Shown here: one piece after another, positions 1 through 11,272 of the stretch
Position numbering within the stretch: position 1 is the stretch's first letter
How the letters are laid out: each line of letters begins with the position of its first letter
Source of the DNA: Parasponia andersonii
Taxonomy: Eukaryota > Streptophyta > Magnoliopsida > Rosales > Cannabaceae
Direction: 5' to 3'
Assembly (NCBI GenBank): GCA_002914805.1
Contig: JXTB01000140.1
Coordinates: forward strand, 790,069 to 854,068
DNA: 64,000 nucleotides
Made by a program: the position numbers and the translations under genes
Notes under the pieces: model-generated
What the model was told of the DNA's origin: nothing
Seen by the model: only the letters and a program-made list of their open reading frames with translations
Database searches by the model: none

Positions 1-67
1 TTGAGCATTCTATGTCTTATCTCAATTCAATCTATCATTTTTTTGCACACACTGAGATATGAGCTCA

Positions 68-600
68 TTAAGAGTCCATTTTCTTTCTGGAGTTGTAGCT
101 CACTTTAAATTGACTGAACTGTAGCAGAAGAGATAGTAGAACTAATTGCACGAGTAAGTCATTCGACAGCTCTAACTTAAGTACTTCTAGTTTTGAAGCC
201 AAATTGGGCATCTCTATGATGTACTCCCTTATGTTCTCTTTACCTTTATAATACATAGCAAGCAAATTGCTCAGCATGGTACTTGTTTTCGCTTTTTCAA
301 TCCTTTAGAAATATTCTGCAATTGCATCAAAGAACGCCTTAGCATTATCAACCTCTAGCACAACGCCCTAATAGTCTCAAGTATAGAATATTTCATGATC
401 ATAAGACTCATGTAATTAGAATGCTCCCACTGCTCAAAGTTTTTAATATCCGTAGTAGAACTTTTATCTATAAGAGCAGCAAGTTATTCTTTCTTGAGTG
501 CAGGGTCTAGATCTATGCAATTAAGCACAATCATAATGTGCTCTTTCTACTTCTTGAAGTTTGTATCATTAAGCATAGGAATTGAATTCAAATTAGCAGA
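68..600 (-). pseudogene. Family A Copia gag remnant
   Basis: The minus strand encodes a degenerate Copia gag. Residues around 277-68 read as the LSNLLAMYYKGK...LKLELSNDLLVQLVLLSL block, which is nearly the same as the gag at 48944-48471 in the second copy. Stops and small indels break the frame between 277 and 600. Only this fragment of gag is present, because the zinc knuckle and pol would lie left of the window edge. No function is expected. Confidence 0.8.
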
Positions 601-1838
601 TATATTTGAAGTAGAAGCTGAATGGAGAACAAAAAAAGAGAAAATAACAGCTCACATTAATAACATGTCATAAACTAAGCATATAATAATAAGATATACT
701 AGCATGACATAAACATATAAGTAGGCTCCCATCACAAAATACCCAGAACAACATCAACAAGCCTTCTTTTAGGCCGACTTATTAACTTGTAAGAGGTACT
801 TTTCAGTGTATTAATCAAATATTGATAATAAATCTTGTCAGATAGTAAATTTTTCTTTGGACTGATTTATTATCCATATAGAAACTTAATAACCATCACA
901 TATCTATTACCACAAGTGTACTCATTATTCGGCTAAATAAACACCTTCCTTTAGGACGGTAATTATTCGCATGAATAATAAACACACAATCATTCAAATA
1001 TTTCAAAATAAATAAATTTACACAATAGAAGTTACTTTGGCAATATATTATTTCAAGTCATCTATTTTAAAATATTTAAACAAATAGTGCAAAGAAAATA
1101 ATAACCAAAGTGCTCAAAATATTAAACTGAAAATTTTAATGCATAAATACTAATGATGACCAACTTAGTTTTAAACACTTTTATCAACTCTTAAAACTAA
1201 ATAGAGTTTTTAACGGATAAAATATAGGTCGTACTGAAACTGAATTGTTAAATTTTAGGTTAAAACTCTTTGAATTGAGTCGAAAATAATTCAATTCTAC
1301 CCAAAACAGAGACCATATGCCTTGATTAGTTCAAAAATTTGACCAAAAAATAAAATTTCTCTCTTCCTAGGTGATGTCTTTAGTGTAGCGCTGCAACGCC
1401 ACTTACTACGATTAGCACTGCTATGCCACCAATGTGGTGCCACAACACCAAGTTTCGGCCTTAGTGTTAATTATCCGATTTTAAAATTGAGTAGCTCAAA
1501 TCTAATATAATTTTTGCCTTTATCTGCAAATTTTGTGACCTGAAACTCAAAATTCAACTCTTAAACACTCAATATTTCAATAAAATCATGAAAAATTTGT
1601 CAATTATACATATTATATCTAAACCCTAAAAAATCGAATAGGTAAAGATATCATAAAATAAAGACATGCATGACTATCCTATTCAATTTAACATAATTTC
1701 TTGCTCTAATACCTTATTAATCTTTATTAGACTAGAATTAGGTAACTACATATTAACTATCCATAATTAATAATTTCATAATCTTAAAATTAAATTATTT
1801 AGATCCACTTAATTAGACCATTATAGTGTAATATAATG

Positions 1839-2263
1839 TGTTAGAGTTCGTGACTCAAATTTTATTTGCTCTGGCTTGAAAACTTCGCGGTGCGACATAT
1901 GTGACATTTTTGTAATTTGGAGAATTTTTGAGATCTGTGGTGGAAGTGGAGGGATCGGGCTGATAGTCTAGATCCCGGAGCCCACCACTGATCTCGTTGG
2001 GGGTGCGGGGGCTCCGCCCCCGCGATATGGACCTATTTTATTGAATCGTTTTGTCCGTACACATATGTATTTTAGGATTTTTGAGATTATATATATTTTC
2101 GGCTCGGTCGTGTAAAACCTATCTTCTGTACCTTATTTTTCGACATAGTGAAATTTCCTCCTCTACCAGTGGTTTTTTTCCCGATTAGGGTTTTCCCTTA
2201 AATCTGTGTGTTCTTGTTTTTCATCTTTTTTTTTTGTCAATTATCGTTTGGTAATTCTTAACA
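1839..2263 (+). repeat. Family B 5' LTR
   Basis: This 425-bp terminal repeat aligns with 6345-6698 over its whole length. The exception is an extra stretch of about 72 bp (roughly 1948-2030) with a very GC-rich perfect hairpin at 2005-2023, which the right LTR lacks. TG starts the repeat and CA ends it. Confidence 0.93.
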
Positions 2264-2266
2264 AAC

Positions 2267-2279
2267 TGGTATAAGAGCT
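2267..2279 (+). other. Family B primer binding site
   Basis: tggtataagagct lies 3 nt after the LTR. It matches the plant Copia primer binding site (complement of the initiator tRNA-Met 3' end) with one changed base. Confidence 0.8.
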
Positions 2280-2302
2280 TTAATCTAGGTTTGATTACGA
2301 TA

Positions 2303-5300
2303 ATGGCAACCATGAAGTATGATATTCCACTTTTGGATCGTAACACCAGATTTTCGTTATGGCAGGTTAAGATGCGGGCTGTCCTTGTGCAGTTGGATTT
2401 AGATGATGCACTGTTAGGGATTAATGCGATGCCTTCATCGTTATCAATGGAGGAAAAGCAGCGAAGGGATCGAAAAGCTCTATCTCAGATTCAACTACAT
2501 CTATCGAATCAGATATTACAAGACGTTCTGAATGAGAAAACTGCCGCGGCTTTGTGGTTGAAATTAGAGCAGCTGTGCATGATGAAAATTCTAACCAACA
2601 AGCTGCATCAGAAGCAGCGACTGTATTCTCATTGTATGGTAGAAGGTACGTCTCAAGAAGAGCACATAAACGTCTTTAAGGAAATTGTTTCTGAACTGGA
2701 AGCTTTGGAGGTTAAATATGAGTCTGAAGATTTAGCGTTGATTTTATTGTGTTCGTTGCCCCCTTCATATATGTCTTTTAGAGATACTATTTTATATAGT
2801 CGTGAATCCCTTACTCTGAGCGTGGCTTATGATTCTCTGCTCTCTAAGGAGAAGATGGATCAGATTGTTATAGGGACTGAGACTCAAGCAGAGGGTCTCG
2901 TTGCTAGAGGTAGAACGCAGGAGAGGAATTTTGGGAGTGATAATAGAGGCAGATCGAAATCTAGAAATAAAAGTAAAACTTGCAATTATTGCAAGAAAAA
3001 AGGCCACATCAAATCTGAATGCTATAAACTTTAGAACAAGAATAAGAAGACTGCTCCTAATTATAAGGGAAAACAAACTGAAAATACCGGTGAAGCCAGT
3101 GTTGCTGAAGATGATATTAGTGATGGAGAACTCTTAGTTATTTCTAATGGCGACTCCAAACCATGCGATGACTGGATTCTCGATTCTGGTTGCACGTTTC
3201 ATATGTGTCCTAATTGGGACTGGATTTCGACATATGAAACGGCAGCCAAAGGTGCTGTGCTGATGGGAAATAATGCGCCTTGTAAAGTTACTGGTGTTGG
3301 AACAGTCAAAATTAAGATGTTTGATGGAGTTGTTAGGACTCTCAGTGGTATGAGACATGTTCCAGATTTAAAGAGAAATCTGATCTCTTTGAGTACTCTT
3401 AATTCAAAAGGGTACAAGTACACTGGTGAAGGTGGAGTTCTAAAGGTTTCCAGAGGAGCTCTTGTCGTGATGAAGGGCCAGAAAAGATCTGCCGAATTAT
3501 ATGTCTTGTTGGGTTCTACAGTTACCGGTGAAGCAGCTATCTCTACTCCTTTGTTGTCAGATGACGAAGTCACTAAACTTTGGCATATGCGTCTTGGGCA
3601 TATGAGTGAGAATGGCATGGCTGAATTGAGCAAAAGAGGACTTCTTGATAGGCAGAGTACTAGTAAACTGACGTTTTGTGAGCATTGCATTTTTGGGAAG
3701 CAGAAGAGAGTCAGATTTACAAAAGGTATCCACAACACAAAGGGAACACTTGATTATATACATTCTGATCTCTGGGTACAATCTAGTGTACCTTCTAAAG
3801 GAGGTGCTAGATATTTGCTGATGATTATCGATGATTTCTCCAGAAAGCTTTGGGTATTTTTCCTAAAGCATAAGAATGATGTGTTACCTACATTTAAGGA
3901 GTGGAAGACTATGATCGAGAAGCAGACAGGGAAGCAGATCAAACGTCTCCGCACTGATAATGGCTTGGAGTTTTGTTCCGATGAGTTTAATGTTTTTTGC
4001 AAATCAGAAGGAATCGTGAGGCATTTAACAGTTCGCCGTACTCCGCAACAAAACGGTGTGGCAGAGCGTATGAATAGAACTTTGATGGAGAGAGTACGTT
4101 ACATGCTCTCCAATACTCGTTTACCTAAGTCTTTTTGGGCAGAAGTTGCCTCTACAGCCTATTTTCTGATTAATCGATCTCCCTCAACTACTATTGAGAA
4201 AAAGACTCCAGAAGAGGTATGGTCTAGTACTCTTGCTAATTATTCTGATTTAAAGATATTTGGGTGTCTTGCATATGCTCATGTTGATAATGGAAAGTTA
4301 GAACCAAGATCTATGAAGTGCATCTTTCTAAGCTATAAGGCTGGTGTTAAAGGATATAAGCTATGGTATCCAGAAACTCGGAAGATTATAATGAGTAGAG
4401 ATGTTATGTTTGATGAATCTATTATGCTTCGTGATTTGTCTCTTAGAGATTCTAGTAGTAAACATCAGCAGAAATCAAAAACTCAGGTGGAGCTTGAGAT
4501 TGGGTTAGAATCTACACCAGCATCTACATCTCAGTCAGTTTCCTCTATACTACTATCGCTACCACCAGCGTCACCATAATATTTTATTGCTAAAGACAGG
4601 CCTAAAAGAGATATTAGACCTCTACAAAGGTATGCTGAGGCTGATCTAGTTGCCTATGCTTTGAATGTGGCTGAAGGTATAGATTCTAGTAAAGAACCTT
4701 CTACCTATGCAGAGGTAGTTAGTTATAATGACTCTGGGAAATGGATGATTGCCATGCAAGAGGAGATGGAATCACTTCATAAGAATGGCACATGGGACTT
4801 GGTGAAACTACCTAGAGATAAGAAAGCTGTTCAGTGCAAATGGGTCTACAAAAGGAAAGAAGGAACACCGAGAATTGAAGAATCCTGGTATAAGGAGAGA
4901 CTAGTTGCAAAGGGCTACAGTCAAGTTCCAGGTGTAGACTTTACAGATGTATTTTCTCCAGTTATAAAGCATAGTTCAATTCGAGCTTTACTTGATATGT
5001 GGCTTTGCATGATCTTGAGCTTGAGCAGTTAAATGTGAAGACAGCATTCTTACATGGAGAACTTGAAGAAAATATCTACATGGAACAGCCAGAGTGTTTT
5101 GTAGACTCAGGAAAGGAGGACTATGTGTGCTTATTGAAGAAGTTTCTGTACGGCCTGAAAGAGTCACCCAGACAGTGGTATAAGAGGTTTGATTCATTTA
5201 TGACCACTCATGATTTCAAGAGAAGTAGCTATGACAGTTGTGTCTACTTTAAGAAGAGTGCTGATGGGTCTTTTATATATCTACTCTTATACGTCGATGA

Positions 5301-6250
5301 CATGTTAATAGCAGTCAAGGATAAAGAAGAGATTAGAAAGGTCAAAAACCAGCTTAGTAAGGAGTTTGAGATGAAAGATTTCGGAGCAGTTTAGAAGATA
5401 CTTTGAATGGAGATTCTGAGAAATAGAAAGGCAGGTAAATTGTACCTAAGTCAAAAAGGAAATATTGAGAAAGTTCTGTATAGATTTAATATGTAGAATG
5501 CTAAACCTGTTAGTACTCCATTAGAGGCTCATTTCAGACTTTCATCTATTTTATCTCCAAAATCAGATGATGAGATTGATTATATATCTCGAGTTCCATA
5601 TTCTAGTGCTGTGGGATCTCTCATATATACTATGGTTTGTTCTCGTCCAGATTTGTCATATGCAGTCAGCGCTGTTAGTAGATAAATAGCGAATCCTGGT
5701 AAAGAACATTGGAAAGCAGTTCAGTAGATTTTTAGATACTTACATGGCTCTACTAATGCTTGTTTGTAATTTGGAAGAACTAGAAGTGGAGTCGTTGGAT
5801 ATGTTGATTCTGATTTTGCTGGAGACCTTGATAAAAGAAGATCTCTCACTGGGTATATTTTCACCATTGGTGATTGTGCTCTCAGTTGGAAAGCTACCTT
5901 ACAGACTACAGTTGCATTGTCTACTACTGAGGCTGAATACATGGCTATTACTGAATCGTGTAAGGAAGCTATTTGGTTGAAGGGACTATTTAGTGAACTC
6001 AGTGAAGACTTACAATTGACCACAATCTTTTGTGACAGTCAGAGTGCTATTTTTCTCACAAAAGATCAGATGTTTTTATGAGAGGACCAAGCACATTGAT
6101 GTGCGGTATCATTTTGTTCGTGATATTATTGCTCGAGGTGATATAATTGTGAGCAAAATTAGTACTCATGATAATTCTGCTGATATGATGACTAAGATAC
6201 TTCCTGGAAACAAGTTTAAGTATTGTTTAGACTTGGTTGGTGTTATTTAC
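2303..6250 (+). pseudogene. Family B Copia gag-pol polyprotein, broken
   Basis: The first real ATG is at 2303. Gag runs to a stop at 3032-3034, just after a CCHC zinc knuckle (CNYCKKKGHIKSEC, about 2978-3020). In the same frame follow a protease (WILDSGC, near 3174-3195), the GAG-pre-integrase HMRLGHM block, and an integrase core with HSDLW, RTDNG and the QQNGVAER glutamate, ending at a stop at 4577-4579. RT resumes in frame at about 4661, with a frameshift near 4990-5000. The RT active site YVDDM lies near 5293-5307 and there is a stop at 5392-5394. RNase H ([23 protein letters not shown]) ends near 6250 after further stops. Copia RT and RNase H work in reverse transcription inside a capsid-like particle, and this copy cannot make an intact product. 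Confidence 0.92.
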
Positions 6251-6344
6251 TGAGTTTTGCCTTCTTTGTAGAAGAGGTGGAGAATATGCTTTTTGTCAAA
6301 GATTAGAGTTATTCCTTGATTAGAATTCGTGTCAAGGTGGAGAT

Positions 6345-6698
6345 TATTAGAGTTCGTGACTCGAATTCTATTTGCCTTAGCTTGAAAACTTCGCGGTGCG
6401 ACATATGTGACATTTTTTTAATTGGGAGAAATTTTGAGATCTGTGGTGGAAGTGGAGGGATCGGACCTGTTTTATTGGACCGTTTTGTCCGTACACATAT
6501 ATATTTTAGGGTTTTTGAGATTATATATATTTTCGGCTCGGTCGTGTAAAACTTATCTTCTGTACCTTATTTTTCGACATAGTGAAATTTTCTCCTCTGT
6601 CAGTGATTTTTTTCCCGATTAAGGTTTTCTACTTAAATCTGTGTGTTCTTGTTTTTCATCTTTTTTTTTTGTCAATTATCGTTTAGTAATTCTTAACA
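6345..6698 (+). repeat. Family B 3' LTR
   Basis: This 354-bp repeat matches 1839-2263 apart from lacking the GC-rich block of about 72 bp. A purine-rich tract abuts its left end, and it is followed by taatg, the target duplication. It holds the same TATATATATTTTCGG promoter-like stretch as the left LTR. Confidence 0.93.
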
Positions 6699-8209
6699 TA
6701 ATGTTATAAAACTTATGGCCCACGTATTAAAGGTGTAACCCAACAATTTTATCTCTTTATCTTTCTAATACTTTGGAAATCTAGCTTTTGTTGGCCATGG
6801 TTCTACACGATTTGATTACTCATGTTGGGAATAAGGAACCCACATTCCAAGATTAATTGCACTAGAATGCTTTTTATCTCTAATTATACTTGGCACTTTA
6901 TTTTCTCACTTTTTTCAGATTAAGAATATATAAATCATGGTACTAACGCCCACGTATACTGTCCTTTTATTTTGCTCTTTTAGTTAAATTAATTCTAAAA
7001 CTTACAGATGTTCGCAATATGTTGTTTGTATCTCCTTTTCTGTTATTTAAATGTTATTGCTTCTTCCTTAAGTGTGTTCATAATTTTTTTTTTTGAGGGT
7101 TAATAAACTTTATTTTCGCTTCTATACATAAATGTTTTCTAATGTCATCTTTCTAGACTGAATTCTTGTTGCAAATATTGCTTACATTAATTAGTAGTTT
7201 TGGTTTTTTCGGACCTCTCAAATATTATATTTTGTTATCGCTAGGGAGATCGTAATGTTTGATGAAAGTTTTTTTTTTTTTTTTTTAAGATTTGTTTGAT
7301 GGAAGGATAATAACGAATTCTAGCTTGTGTTATTTTAAGCGTAAAGCTGAATTTAAGCATCTCTATACACGACACGAGAATTTAATACAATTCAGTAAAT
7401 GTTCATTAACCTTAAAAATCATGAGACGTTGATATCAATTTATTGATATATTCATATTATTACGTATAATATATTCCACATCAGTTTCACCCAATACTAT
7501 ACATACAATGTTTTATTGGGATAATTTGCTGCAAAATCTTTATTTGAGCATGGACCAATAACACCTCAAGAAAAATACCTCAAATCCACATTTACTGTAT
7601 TTAATTATTTGCCTATTGAGTCTCCTATTTTGTTTTCTCTTGTTACTAAACTTTATGCTATTTATCGGGATTATAGTTGTAGCATCTATTTTTTTTTTTT
7701 TTGAAATAGTTGTAGCATCTACTATATGTTAACATGGTAACGAATTTATCCTCAAAAAAGAAAAGCGTATACAAAAAACGGAAGATTGCTAAAAAGGGAA
7801 GCATCCTTAGCTTATGTCCCTTTCTTTCATTATTACCAATGGGAACTTCAATCTATCAACAAATAAAGCATATTTAATTTCTTTGGGAAAAAAAAAAGTT
7901 CACTGAGCATGTCTCTTATGCTAATGGATGCTTTTCGTCACGTTTCTACAGCTGAAAACAAATTATTTGGGAGATTAGATAATGGGGAATATGATTCTAT
8001 TTTTAAATTAGTGATAGATGTCCAAACAGGTGGTACAACAGGAGCAATATTTGGAAAGCCTACAAGACCATCATAAAGTTTGACTTGGAATTCAAAGGCA
8101 ATTAAGATCAGAATTCAAGCTTTGGTTTAAGCAGTTCTACACTCATTATCTCGTATATATATGTTTTTTTTTTTTATTTATAGGTATTTTTTAACGGCTA
8201 TCATTTACG

Positions 8210-8233
8210 NNNNNNNNNNNNNNNNNNNNNNNN
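8210..8233. other. Assembly gap (24 N)
   Basis: Run of N between poly-T-rich sequence and ttctctttttttctag; probably a homopolymer-related sequencing gap. Confidence 0.99.
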
Positions 8234-8324
8234 TTTCTCTTTTTTTCTAGTACATATGTGAAAAAAAAAATTAACTGGCCAAAATAACAGCTAAATAGGT
8301 AAAAAAAAAATTACTTACTGTGCC

Positions 8325-8331
<7 letters not shown>

Positions 8332-8362
<31 letters not shown>
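8332..8362. repeat. TA dinucleotide microsatellite
   Basis: Uninterrupted TA repeat of about 30 bp inside intergenic DNA. Similar TA tracts occur near 21731-21770, 27812-27838 and 61189-61214. Confidence 0.95.
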
Positions 8363-8367
<5 letters not shown>

Positions 8368-11060
8368 AATATTGGTCTTTATAAATGTCTTATTCTCTCC
8401 TATTTTTACTTTTATAACAGTTACTTCTAGGAACTATATGACAAGGACGTATAACAAAAATATTTTAGGATCAATGACCAAACGTGTATGTTGTTGCGAA
8501 GATTGCTGAGAGTTGAAGCTTAATTAATTTTTAGTATGATCATGGCCCTTTTATTGGGAAGTTTCACATTTTCTTTTTCCATCTCAGTGATTAAGGCTAT
8601 AATTCATTCCACTAAACATTTTAGTAGTGAATAGTGAGATCAGTTAATTCAGATCCACTGCCTCTCTTGAATTAATTACTTCTTTTGGGAAAAAAAACAA
8701 ACAAACAAACCAGTCAATTTCATGATCAAATTATAAGCTCGTGATAAGAAATCCATGTGATTTCCCTGATATAAAGCATTTCGTTACACTCATTATTATT
8801 TTTCCGCTGAGTAATAACATAAAGCATTTCTTTCATTTTGAACTGAATTTCGGACTGAATGAAAAATTAAAGTCAAAGAATATAGTTTATCAGTCAAATT
8901 AAGATGTCATACAATGAGTTCAAAGCGTGCATACAAGGTAATGAAATAATTGATAAACAATTACCAATCTTTGATCTTTTTGCATTTGTGGGAAACCAAT
9001 ATAAAAATGAAATAATACAAGAAAATAAAATAATGCTAAATTTTAAATAATTTAATAAAATAATAATTTAACTAAAAACAATTAATAAAATAAAATAACG
9101 TTAAACGTAAAATAATTAATAAAATAATAGTTTAATTAATAAAATAATACTAAGTGTAAAATAAAATAATAATTTAATTAATAAAAAATAATAAAATAAC
9201 CAACAAAATAAAATAATGATAAATATAACATTATTTAATAAAATAATAATTTAATGCTAAATATGATTTAAACTCCTTAAAATATTCATTTTAAGTTGAA
9301 AAGTATTTTTATTATTATCTAACTAATTCCGTTCTTTTTCATAGTTAACTAAACATAAGAATGTCTATTCAGTATTGATTCTACCACTCTAACCAAATAA
9401 CATAATTACATTATCATTCATTTTCTGTTGCATTCTAATTATTATTACTATTACTATTATCATTCCATCATTGCAACCAAACAGACCCTTCTGGTAATAA
9501 TTAGTACTCTTTTGCAAATAAGAAGAAATAGAAATTATGTACAAATTAATTTAGTTAGTAATCATACTCATATCTAAGATTTCAATCTTTTGTAAAAGTA
9601 GAAAATTATTCAAATTCTATATGGGTTTATTTTGTATTATCTCCCAAATTATGTCAAACGTTTCAAGGGGGCGCTATATTTGTACCCCTCCTTATATTAG
9701 AGTACCCTTCTTTTCTTAAATTTTTATTTAAAATACAAATATAATCTTAAATTTTAAAGCATGTTTAGCCTATACCCTACACCCCATCCTATAACTATTT
9801 TTTCTACAAAATTAATTCCATAGAAAAATTGAAGATTTGAGCAATAAAACACCAATAATACAAGTGCACTCCTCAATATACAACCGATCTAAAGAAATAT
9901 ACAACTTTGAGTTTTTTCTCCGGCAACAAAATAACAGCATGAAGAGTCAATAATAGCAAAAATCAAACTAAAATGGAGAACCTCAGTTTTCTTTCACATT
10001 TCATTTAAATCAATGTAAAGCCGTTATGATTTGGATATTTATCTGGACCTTTTTTCTAAATAAATAATTAACAAGCTTCAAATAAAAAGATTAGTAGACA
10101 AGAATAGATCTTTTTATACATAGTATTATTTCTTTTGTTCGTCAACTATGATTCTTAAGACAAATGTTGTAAACACAAAGAATTGGGAGGCAAAATGAAA
10201 GTTTAACTAATGAAAAAATAATAACAAAACAAAAGAAATCAAAAGAATGAAAAGTGTAGAAAGAGTGTTGAAGAAGAAGTTAAACAGATTGAAAGGGATG
10301 ATTTTTGGATAATGAGGTGCTCAGGAAATTCTTAATTTCTTTTAAGCTGTGTTATGTAGTCATTTTACTTATACATAAAATGTTTTTATATTTAAGAGGA
10401 GTGCTAATATAGTCCCCCATGTCTCCATATACCTTTGAAGTTGGAACTAATAAAAATTTCAACTTTACACCTCAATTGCTAAAGCAAAAACTGGTAGTTG
10501 TCATAATTTTTAAGTATTTTTTGTAAAATGACTATTTGGCATTAAATTCAGTAAGATAAGAGGTGTCATTTTGTTTGTTTAACGATATGATGATTTTAGT
10601 TGTTTAAAAAATAAAATTAGAATTTTTAACAAATAAGGGTTTATACTGGAGCAATGCTTAGGGGTTGGGCACCATAATGAGATACTTTATAGAATTCGGG
10701 GGCAAATAAAAGCAGCTATTACGATGCGGGTGCATTACTCAAGGGAAAAGTTTATGCAGGGCATAATGGTCATAAGATCCAAAACCCAACTAACCAACAT
10801 CAACGCAGCCGTCTATATGTATATACATTATACAAATTTTATTTTATTTTTTTAATTCGAAGGAGAAACGAAAACAAACAAATAATTATCCCTCAAAAAA
10901 AAAAAAAACATAAGTAAGTAAATAAGCAATTTGAGGATTTAAGGAGGCGGAGTGTACCTTCCAAGTACAGTACACGATCTTCCTTGAGCTATTTATCCGC
11001 ACCAAGCGACAATCGTGTCCCAAGAACAAAAAGGAAAGCTGCCACCTTTTGATTGAGAGA

Positions 11061-11077
11061 CCAATAAAATATAAATA
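11061..11077 (+). promoter_or_regulatory. Candidate CCAAT and TATA elements of the H+-ATPase gene
   Basis: ccaat at 11061 is followed by tataaata at 11070-11077. These lie about 200 bp before the start codon, which leaves room for a leader of roughly 165 nt. That leader has no upstream ATG and contains a CTT microsatellite (about 11211-11234). The placement is an inference, since no transcript start is known. Confidence 0.5.
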
Positions 11078-11272
11078 TCTTTTATTAAAAAAAAAAAAAA
11101 AAAAAAAAAAGAGAGGAGAGGAAAAAATTTAAAAAACAGAGTAAAAAAGCAGAGAGAGTTCGCTCTGTTTTCTTTTCTCTTTGCTTTTGCTCTGTTTTGT
11201 AGTATTATCTACTTCTTCTTCTTCTTCTTCTTCTTTTGAGGGAACGCCTTCAAAATTAGAAGCTTTGATATA

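Larger units (their letters stand above)
1839..6698 (+). mobile_element. Copia-type LTR retrotransposon, family B, nested in family A
   Basis: The LTRs are 1839-2263 and 6345-6698, flanked by the identical 5-bp target duplication taatg at 1834-1838 and 6699-6703. The left LTR begins TG and ends CA. In the right LTR the first dinucleotide has decayed to TA. A tRNA-Met-type primer binding site (tggtataagagc, one change from the usual plant Copia motif) starts at 2267, and a purine tract (aaggtggagat) ends at 6344. Domain order gag, protease, integrase, RT, RNase H is the Copia order. Multiple stops and at least one frameshift make it non-autonomous. It inserted into the LTR of the older family A element. 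Confidence 0.95.
1..6745 (-). mobile_element. Copia-type LTR retrotransposon, family A, left-truncated by the window and interrupted by a nested element
   Basis: The sequence up to 1838 and again from 6704 matches, in the same order, the full family A element at 43948-50622. It has a gag remnant (about 68-600), the untranslated leader with the capsid-proximal GC-rich patch (1370-1460), a primer binding site remnant near 1705-1715, and a piece of LTR. Most of that LTR (roughly 330 bp after the primer binding site) is missing. The LTR is split at 1838/6704 by the family B element, and its end is the sequence finishing at 6745. The coding part carries many stops and is dead. Orientation is minus, as in the second copy. 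The rest of the element lies outside the window to the left. Confidence 0.85.
6746..11050. other. AT-rich intergenic region, no gene seen
   Basis: No convincing coding signal on either strand. It contains long T runs (7271-7286, 7690-7701), the 24-bp assembly gap (8210-8233), a TA microsatellite (about 8332-8362), a highly repetitive aataaaataata block (about 8995-9260), and a stretch ending caaccaaacagaccctt near 9475-9491. That ending resembles one terminus of a hAT-type MITE, but I could not find its partner end. Confidence 0.6.
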
